This document shows positions 6,208 to 10,127 of a stretch of 10,127 bases of DNA, in pieces. Source of the stretch: CAZKRU01 sp964555235 (GTDB lineage Bacteria; Verrucomicrobiota; Verrucomicrobiia; Methylacidiphilales; CAMAQI01); NCBI GenBank assembly GCA_964555235.1, contig CAZKRU010000109.1:1-10127 (forward strand), in the 5' to 3' direction. Each line of letters opens with the position of its first letter. Position 1 is the stretch's first letter. The notes beneath the pieces were generated by a model. It ran no database searches. It was not told where the DNA came from and worked only from the letters and a program-made list of their open reading frames with translations. The position numbers and the translations under genes were made by a program.

Positions 6208-8282
6208 GCCAAGAACCTTGCATCGCCCTGGTCGGAAATCCGAACTGTGGCAAAACGACACTCTTTAATGCCCTGACCGGGCTTCGACAAAAGATCGCGA
6301 ATTATCCCGGCGTCACCGTCGAGAAAAAAGTCGGAACTTGCTTCGGGCTGCATGGTGAAAAATTTCAAATCATCGATCTTCCCGGGACCTACAGCCTCCT
6401 TCCTCAATCTCCGGATGAGCGAATTACCACCGAAGTCGTCTTGGGACTCCGCGAAGAGACCCCCGCCCCGGATCTCGTGGTTTGCGTGGTGGATGCCTCG
6501 AACCTAGAGCGAAATCTCTTTCTCGTCAGCCAGGTTCTGGAATCCGGCCGCCCAGTGATTGTCGCCTTGAACATGATTGATCTCGTCGAGCGTCAAGGGG
6601 AAGAAATCGATGTCACCGAACTCGCCAAATTACTCGGATGCCCTGTGATTCCGTGTCAGGCCACTCTCAAAAAAGGGCTTGTCGAACTTCGCACCGCCCT
6701 CAGTCAGAAACTGCAACCGTCGACTCCGCTGGCACATACGACCCCCGATTTTATCCAATCGCATCTGGATCGTTGGAAGAGCGAAGGAATTGCCGGTCTC
6801 TCCCTCTCCCCTTTGACGGAACAGGCCAAGCTCCAACTCCTTCTCATCGAAGCCAAGCCCGAGACCCTGGCGCAAGATTTTCACTGGCAGACGGTTCTTC
6901 CGGAAATTGTACGGGTTCAAAACGAATTGGATCAGAGGCACGAAGGATGGCGCGAAAGCTGGATCTCCGCCCGTTATGATCGACTCCACGAAATCGGTCG
7001 CGCTGTCACCAAACAAACCTCAAAGCTCGGGACCGATCTCACCGATAAAATTGACTCCGTGGTCACTCATTCTGTCTGGGGTTGGATCATCTTCTTCGGA
7101 ATCATGTCTTTTCTTTTTCTCTCGATCTTTTTGATTGCGAGTTATCCGATGGATTGGATTGATGCCGGATTCAACTGGCTCGCGACGTTTGTCAAAGAGT
7201 CGATGCCCGATGGTGATCTCCGTGATTTAATAACCGACGGGGTGATTGCGGGCGTGGGGGGCGTCGTCATTTTTCTTCCTCAAATTCTGATTCTTTTCTT
7301 TTTTATCGGACTCTTGGAAGATACCGGATACATGGCCCGGGCCGCTTTCATCATGGACCGGGTGATGAGCCGGGTCGGCCTTCATGGAAAATCATTTATC
7401 CCGTTACTCAGCAGTTACGCCTGCGCCATTCCGGGAGTCATGGCCTCTCGAACGATTGAAAATCCAAAAGATCGTCTCGCAACCATCATGGTGCTCCCCT
7501 TCATGAGCTGCTCAGCACGACTTCCGGTCTATGCGTTGATGATCTCGACCCTTTTTCCAAATGAGTCGACCTCCCCCCTTTCCAAAGCCGCCGTCATGAT
7601 GAGTATGTATCTTTTGGGAACCCTCTCCGCGTTTTTCTTTGCCGGAATCTTCAAAAAGACAATCTTTCGAAGTGAGCCCCTTCCCCTGCTGATGGAGCTT
7701 CCTCCCTATCGACGTCCGGCAATCACCACCGTCCTTCACCATATGTTTGAGAGAGCCAAGTCATTCTTGCAGCGAGCAGGAACGATCATCCTGGCACTTT
7801 CAATTGTTCTCTGGTTTTTGACCACTTATCCGAAGAATCCGGAATCCAATGAGCCGACCGCTCAACTCTCCCACAGTATTGCAGGGAGCTTTGGACATTG
7901 GATCGAGCCGGTCATTAAACCACTCGGTTTCAATTGGAAAATTGGAATCGGTCTCGTTGGCGCGCAGGCGGCTCGCGAAGTATTCGTCAGTACGATGTCG
8001 ATTGTTTATAGCGTCGAGGCAACCGATGATGACACCGCCCCCCTCCGGGATGCGCTTTTGGCGGATCGATGGCCCGATGGCTCCCCCGTTTTCACCCCCT
8101 TGGTCTGCATCTCACTGATGGTCTTTTTTGTCCTCTCCATGCAATGCATCGCCACCCTGGCCATCGTGAAGCGAGAAACGAATTCCTGGAAGTGGCCAAT
8201 CTTTCTATTTGTCTACATGACCTTGTACGCGTATATTACCTCCTTTATTGTCTATAACACCGGGAGATTCTTCGGATTATGA
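6204..8282 (+). CDS. feoB: ferrous iron transport protein FeoB
   Basis: This is the 692-residue inner-membrane Fe(II) transporter with a cytoplasmic GTPase domain. G motifs are complete: G1 GNPNCGKTT (11-19), G2 Thr38 in YPGVTVE, G3 DLPG (58-61), G4 NMID (123-126), and a G5-like region CQATLKKG (151-158). A helical GDI-like linker (about 170-285) leads to the membrane part. Its first clear segment begins near VWGWIIFFGIMSFLFL (291-306). Gate repeats follow, with GYMARAAFIMDRVM (375-388), SYACAIPGVMASRTI (404-418), SCSARLPVYAL (435-445), and a last block LSMQCIATLAIV (644-655) and YITSFIVY (677-684). The Cys residues at 407, 436 and 648 match positions discussed as part of the iron path in FeoB. 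The length is near the shorter end of the family, with no missing core motif. Both ends overlap neighbours by ATGA. Confidence 0.97.
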   Translation: MSQEPCIALVGNPNCGKTTLFNALTGLRQKIANYPGVTVEKKVGTCFGLHGEKFQIIDLPGTYSLLPQSPDERITTEVVLGLREETPAPDLVVCVVDASNLERNLFLVSQVLESGRPVIVALNMIDLVERQGEEIDVTELAKLLGCPVIPCQATLKKGLVELRTALSQKLQPSTPLAHTTPDFIQSHLDRWKSEGIAGLSLSPLTEQAKLQLLLIEAKPETLAQDFHWQTVLPEIVRVQNELDQRHEGWRESWISARYDRLHEIGRAVTKQTSKLGTDLTDKIDSVVTHSVWGWIIFFGIMSFLFLSIFLIASYPMDWIDAGFNWLATFVKESMPDGDLRDLITDGVIAGVGGVVIFLPQILILFFFIGLLEDTGYMARAAFIMDRVMSRVGLHGKSFIPLLSSYACAIPGVMASRTIENPKDRLATIMVLPFMSCSARLPVYALMISTLFPNESTSPLSKAAVMMSMYLLGTLSAFFFAGIFKKTIFRSEPLPLLMELPPYRRPAITTVLHHMFERAKSFLQRAGTIILALSIVLWFLTTYPKNPESNEPTAQLSHSIAGSFGHWIEPVIKPLGFNWKIGIGLVGAQAAREVFVSTMSIVYSVEATDDDTAPLRDALLADRWPDGSPVFTPLVCISLMVFFVLSMQCIATLAIVKRETNSWKWPIFLFVYMTLYAYITSFIVYNTGRFFGL

Positions 8283-8431
8283 ACGAAACCTTTCAACAAA
8301 TTGCCGCGCTTTTTATCGTTGCCCTCACCATTCTGATTCTCGTTCGGAAGAAAAAATCCTCCTCCTGCGGCGGAGGGTGCCACTGCGATAAGCACAAGGT
8401 AAATCTCACTCAGCCCCCTCAAAATCCTTAA
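8279..8431 (+). CDS. FeoB-associated Cys-rich membrane protein
   Basis: This is a 50-codon gene whose ATG overlaps the feoB stop (ATGA, 8279-8282). The product has one membrane helix (about residues 8-22, IAALFIVALTILILV), then RKKK (23-26), which by the positive-inside rule puts the C-terminus in the cytoplasm. A Cys cluster follows, SSSCGGGCHCDKHK, with Cys at 30, 34 and 36 and His at 35 and 39. A single helix plus a short Cys cluster directly after feoB is the hallmark of the FeoB-associated Cys-rich membrane protein family, found in place of FeoC in many bacteria. It may hand over or sense Fe(II) or a cluster at FeoB (inference). The last ten residues are Pro/Gln-rich. Confidence 0.88.
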   Translation: MNETFQQIAALFIVALTILILVRKKKSSSCGGGCHCDKHKVNLTQPPQNP

Positions 8432-8434
8432 ATG

Positions 8435-8488
8435 GGTAGGGCGCCCTCGATGAGGGCGCCGCGACGGGGTCATCGACCCCGCCCTACC
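8435..8488. repeat. REP/BIME-like double hairpin
   Basis: Two perfect small hairpins stand head to head inside a larger palindrome. Hairpin 1 is GGCGCCCTC-GAT-GAGGGCGCC (8440-8460, 9 bp). Hairpin 2 is CGGGGTC-ATC-GACCCCG (8465-8481, 7 bp). The outer arms GGTAGGGCG (8435-8443) and CGCCCTACC (8480-8488) are also complementary. Read outward-in on either strand, each half is GTAGGGCG, three variable bases, TCGATGA, then the complement of the three. The GTAG tetranucleotide at the foot of a GC hairpin, in inverted pairs, is typical of REP elements mobilised by RAYT (IS200-like) transposases. It could also attenuate feo transcription ahead of moaC, but no T-run follows. Confidence 0.8.
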
Positions 8489-8498
8489 AAATTACCTC

Positions 8499-8957
8499 TT
8501 GAAACTCTCCTTTTCCCATCTCGACACCAAAGGCAATGCCACCATGGTGGATGTGGCGCATAAGCCAGATCTACTTCGTCGAGCAACCGCTACGGGAATC
8601 ATTCATCTTCAACCAACCACCATTCGCCTCCTGCGCCGCAATGCCCTTCCCAAAGGGGATGTTCTGACCGTAGCCAAAATCGCTGGAATCCAAGCGGCCA
8701 AACGAACCGCAGAACTGATCCCCCTTTGCCACCCGCTTCCCCTCCACCAGGTCGAACTGACCTTTCAAATCAAAGCGAAGGCGGTTCATCTCTCCGCCAC
8801 CGCAGTGACGATCGGAAAAACCGGCATTGAAATGGAAGCCCTGACTGCCGTGAGCGTCGCCGCATTGACCCTCTACGACATGTGCAAGGCCGTTGATAAA
8901 AAAATGGTGATTGGGCCAATTCAATTAGTGAGCAAAAGTAAAACTCCGTTGAAATGA
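8499..8957 (+). CDS. moaC: cyclic pyranopterin monophosphate synthase MoaC
   Basis: This 152-residue enzyme converts the 3',8-cyclo-GTP made by MoaA into cyclic pyranopterin monophosphate, the first stable intermediate of molybdenum cofactor synthesis. Motifs: SHLDTKGNATMVDVAHK (6-22), AAKRTAELIPLCHPLPLHQV (66-85, with the CHP His at 78), GKTGIEMEALTAVSVAALTL (106-125), and YDMCKAVDK (126-134, with D127 and K130). The length is normal. The start is a TTG: it is used because family members begin with the LTHLDxxGxAxMVDV block, which the next ATG at 8544 would delete. No Shine-Dalgarno is visible, and only 10 bases separate the start from the double hairpin. The gene overlaps mog by ATGA. Confidence 0.93.
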   Translation: MKLSFSHLDTKGNATMVDVAHKPDLLRRATATGIIHLQPTTIRLLRRNALPKGDVLTVAKIAGIQAAKRTAELIPLCHPLPLHQVELTFQIKAKAVHLSATAVTIGKTGIEMEALTAVSVAALTLYDMCKAVDKKMVIGPIQLVSKSKTPLK

Positions 8958-9448
8958 AAATCGGTCGAGTCACCTTAAGCGATCGCGCTACGCATGGAAT
9001 TTATGAAGATCTCAGTGGTCCGGAAATTGAGCGCGTCCTTCAAGAGTATTTCGATGAGCCACTCGAATTTGTTCGCCTCCTTCTTCCCGATGAACAATCC
9101 CAAATCGAAAAGGCACTCCGACAACTTGCCGATGAAGATCAGTGTCCTCTGATTCTCACCACCGGAGGAACAGGGCCCAGTGCACGGGATGTCACCCCCG
9201 AAGCCACCTTGGCCGTTCTTGAGAAAGAACTTCCCGGTTTTGGCGAACTCATGCGAAGGGAATCTTATCGAATCGTCAAAACGGCAATTCTCTCCCGTGG
9301 CACCGCCGGAATTCGAGGCCGATCCCTCATCCTCAACCTTCCCGGAAAACCGTCTGCGATTGAAGAATGCCTTCCGCTCCTCCTTCCCGCCATTGCCGAA
9401 GCTCTCGATCATATCGCCGGATTTCGACCGAAATTCCACTCAACATAA
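8954..9448 (+). CDS. mog: molybdopterin adenylyltransferase Mog (MoaB/Mog family)
   Basis: This 164-residue MoCF-domain enzyme adenylylates molybdopterin so that MoeA can insert molybdate. Motifs: VTLSDRATHGIYEDLSGP (6-23), ILTTGGTGPSARDVTPEAT (67-85, with the GGTG loop at 71-74 and the conserved Asp79), RRESYRIVKTAILSRGTAGIRG (101-122) and LILNLPGKPSAIEECL (125-140). The DRAxxGxYxDxSGP start and the TAILSRGTAGIRG block favour Mog over MoaB, though the length is nearer MoaB and the two are hard to separate by eye. The start overlaps the moaC stop as ATGA, so they are co-translated. With moeA at 4237, three steps of Moco synthesis are in this window. The genes moaA, moaD, moaE and moeB are not. 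Confidence 0.92.
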   Translation: MKIGRVTLSDRATHGIYEDLSGPEIERVLQEYFDEPLEFVRLLLPDEQSQIEKALRQLADEDQCPLILTTGGTGPSARDVTPEATLAVLEKELPGFGELMRRESYRIVKTAILSRGTAGIRGRSLILNLPGKPSAIEECLPLLLPAIAEALDHIAGFRPKFHST

Positions 9449-9450
9449 AC

Positions 9451-9521
9451 TTGGTGGAGCCAGACCTCCGGGCAGGCCTACAGTGCAAACCTGGCCCATC
9501 GAGGAGAATTGGCCCCACTAA
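9451..9521. repeat. 71-nt imperfect hairpin between mog and rnpB
   Basis: The element folds as three stacked stems. TTGGTGG (9451-9457) pairs with CCCCACTAA ending at 9521, and after an A/C mismatch GCC (9459-9461) pairs with GGC (9511-9513). CCTC (9465-9468) pairs with GAGG (9501-9504). GGGCAGG (9470-9476) pairs with CCTGGCCC (9490-9497) with one bulged G, around a 13-nt loop. It begins 3 bases after the mog stop. A T-rich stretch (9534-9548) lies 12 bases beyond, too far for a classical terminator. It may still end the mog transcript, or be another dispersed palindrome. Confidence 0.55.
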
Positions 9522-9573
9522 AACCCGCTACCAATTTTTCTTTTTTTCTATCTCAAATGGCGTTAGCCTCCAT

Positions 9574-9927
9574 GGGGGAGCAGATCGTCGCTCTGGCCTC
9601 GAGCCAGAGAGGAAAGTCCGAACACCTCAAGGCAGCGTGCCGTGGGTTAACCACGGAGACCGGATTCACAAGCGTCCGGCCATGGAAAGTGTCACAGAAA
9701 ACAGACTACCGTCGGGGTCTCCTCGACGGAAAAGGTGAAAAGGCGGGGTAAAAGCCCACCGCCCGCACGGTAACAAGCGGGGCAAGATAAACCCCACGCG
9801 GTGCAAGACCAAACAGGGATGATGGGTCGCCTGCCTCCTGACGAAAGTCAGGCATTCCGGGTACGGTCGCATCAGAGGAATGACGATCCCCGCGCAAGCG
9901 GGACAGAATTCGGCTTATCGCTCCCTT
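9574..9927 (+). ncRNA. rnpB: RNase P RNA, bacterial type A
   Basis: This is the catalytic RNA of RNase P, which removes 5' leaders from pre-tRNAs. Universally conserved blocks are present in order: GAGGAAAGTCCGAAC (9609-9623, 5' half of P4), ACAGAAAACAGACTACC (9694-9710), GGTAAAAGCCCACCG (9746-9760), GCAAGACCAAACAG (9803-9816), an L15-type GGGTACGGTCGC (9859-9870), GAGGAATGACGATC (9876-9889), and ACAGAATTCGGCTTAT (9903-9918, 3' half of P4). Helix P1 closes the molecule: GGGAGC (9576-9581) with GCTCCC (9920-9925). CCCGC-GCAA-GCGGG before the 3' P4 strand is P18 with a GNRA loop, and CCTGAC-GAAA-GTCAGG is another GNRA-capped helix. The ends are set from P1 and could be off by a few bases. The promoter is not clear by eye. 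Confidence 0.96.
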
Positions 9928-9935
9928 CTTTTATT

Positions 9936-9957
9936 CCATCCGGCGAAAGCCGGGTGG
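9936..9957 (+). terminator. GAAA-capped hairpin after rnpB, possible terminator
   Basis: CCATCCGGC (9936-9944) pairs with GCCGGGTGG (9949-9957) over 9 bp (one G-T) around a GAAA tetraloop, 8 bases after the end of P1 of RNase P RNA. The position suits a transcription terminator or 3' processing signal. However, the nearest T-run (TTTTTT, 9975-9980) is 17 bases away, so it is not a canonical one. It could instead be a dispersed hairpin repeat. Confidence 0.45.
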
Positions 9958-9982
9958 AGTAAAAGTTAAAATCCTTTTTTCA

Positions 9983-10033
9983 CACAAAGCTTTTGAAACC
10001 ATTACTGATTTTTATGAGATGAAACAAAAAATA
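9983..10033. repeat. 51-nt imperfect direct repeat, copy B
   Basis: This is the second copy of the sequence at 62-112 (44 of 51 identical, same orientation). The frame that matches copy A continues past the repeat to a TAA (peptide end PSVCDLVPLGEVNF), but no start, Shine-Dalgarno or known domain supports a gene. The last 32 bases of the window (10096-10127) carry a TCGCCAAGGTCGCGAAGG-type repeat that is an inverted relative of positions 6-26. No gene is visible from 9958 to the end. Confidence 0.6.
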
Positions 10034-10095
10034 CCCTCCGTTTGTGACTTGGTGCCTCTCGGTGAAGTAAACTTCTAAGTACTTGAAATCCAGAG

Positions 10096-10116
10096 GTTTC
10101 TCGCCAAGGTCGCGAA
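10096..10116. repeat. short repeat, inverted partner of 6-26
   Basis: The core TCGCCAAGGTCGCGAA is the reverse complement of the repeat near the window start at 17 of 21 positions. AAACTTCTAAGT about 20 bases before it also has an inverted match at the start of the window. It is probably a member of a dispersed intergenic repeat family. Confidence 0.4.
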
Positions 10117-10127
10117 GGCGCTAAGTG

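Noticed and set aside
8975..9439. 154-codon open frame on the minus strand opposite mog
   Set aside because: It fully overlaps a confident Mog gene and encodes no recognisable motif.
9509..9751. Open frames across the RNase P RNA region on both strands
   Set aside because: The conserved RNase P RNA blocks explain the sequence, and the frames have no coding support.
9983..10127. Partial gene at the right edge (frame ending PSVCDLVPLGEVNF)
   Set aside because: Too short, no start signal and no recognisable domain; kept only as a repeat.

Overview
The window is ordinary bacterial chromosome: dense genes, ATGA-type overlaps and an RNase P RNA gene. Base composition is moderate. Several kinds of palindromic or short-period intergenic repeat are present (CAGATT/AATCTG arrays, CGCGAAA arrays, a GTAG-headed double hairpin). 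Together with Shine-Dalgarno-poor starts, this resembles what I know of Verrucomicrobiota and neighbouring PVC-type genomes. That placement is a weak inference, because no rRNA or phylogenetic marker other than rnpB is present.

Layout. Positions 1-121 hold repeat sequence. A secreted protein of unknown function (122-1201, minus) is divergent from a family 1 beta-glucosidase (1459-2856, plus). Between them lies a large inverted repeat with 10-nt internal periodicity. A small lipoprotein with a possible SmpA/BamE-like fold (2924-3304, minus) converges on the glucosidase. From 3507 to the end everything reads on the plus strand. First comes a Phd/PIN-type toxin-antitoxin pair (3543-4240), whose toxin stop overlaps the start of moeA (4237-5442), followed by an intrinsic terminator. 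Next is a ferrous-iron uptake operon: two dissimilar FeoA proteins, FeoB, and a 50-residue FeoB-associated Cys-rich membrane protein (5690-8431). After a REP-like double hairpin come moaC (8499-8957) and mog (8954-9448), then a long imperfect hairpin, and finally rnpB (about 9574-9927). The window ends in repeat sequence related to its start.

How the genes work together. MoaC makes cyclic pyranopterin monophosphate. Mog adenylylates molybdopterin, and MoeA inserts molybdate. These three are steps of molybdenum cofactor synthesis, and the feo operon sits in the middle of them. FeoA/FeoB import Fe(II), which would feed among others the Fe-S enzyme MoaA (not in this window). Start/stop overlaps tie together antitoxin-toxin-moeA, feoA2-feoB-feoB-associated protein, and moaC-mog.

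I did not find a clearly new multi-gene system. The points most worth a second look are: the toxin-antitoxin module translationally coupled to moeA, with an apparently leaderless antitoxin; the Cys-rich/Cys-free FeoA pair; the double hairpin immediately ahead of a TTG-started moaC; the phased inverted repeat at 1257-1355; and the 51-nt direct repeat found near both ends of the window.
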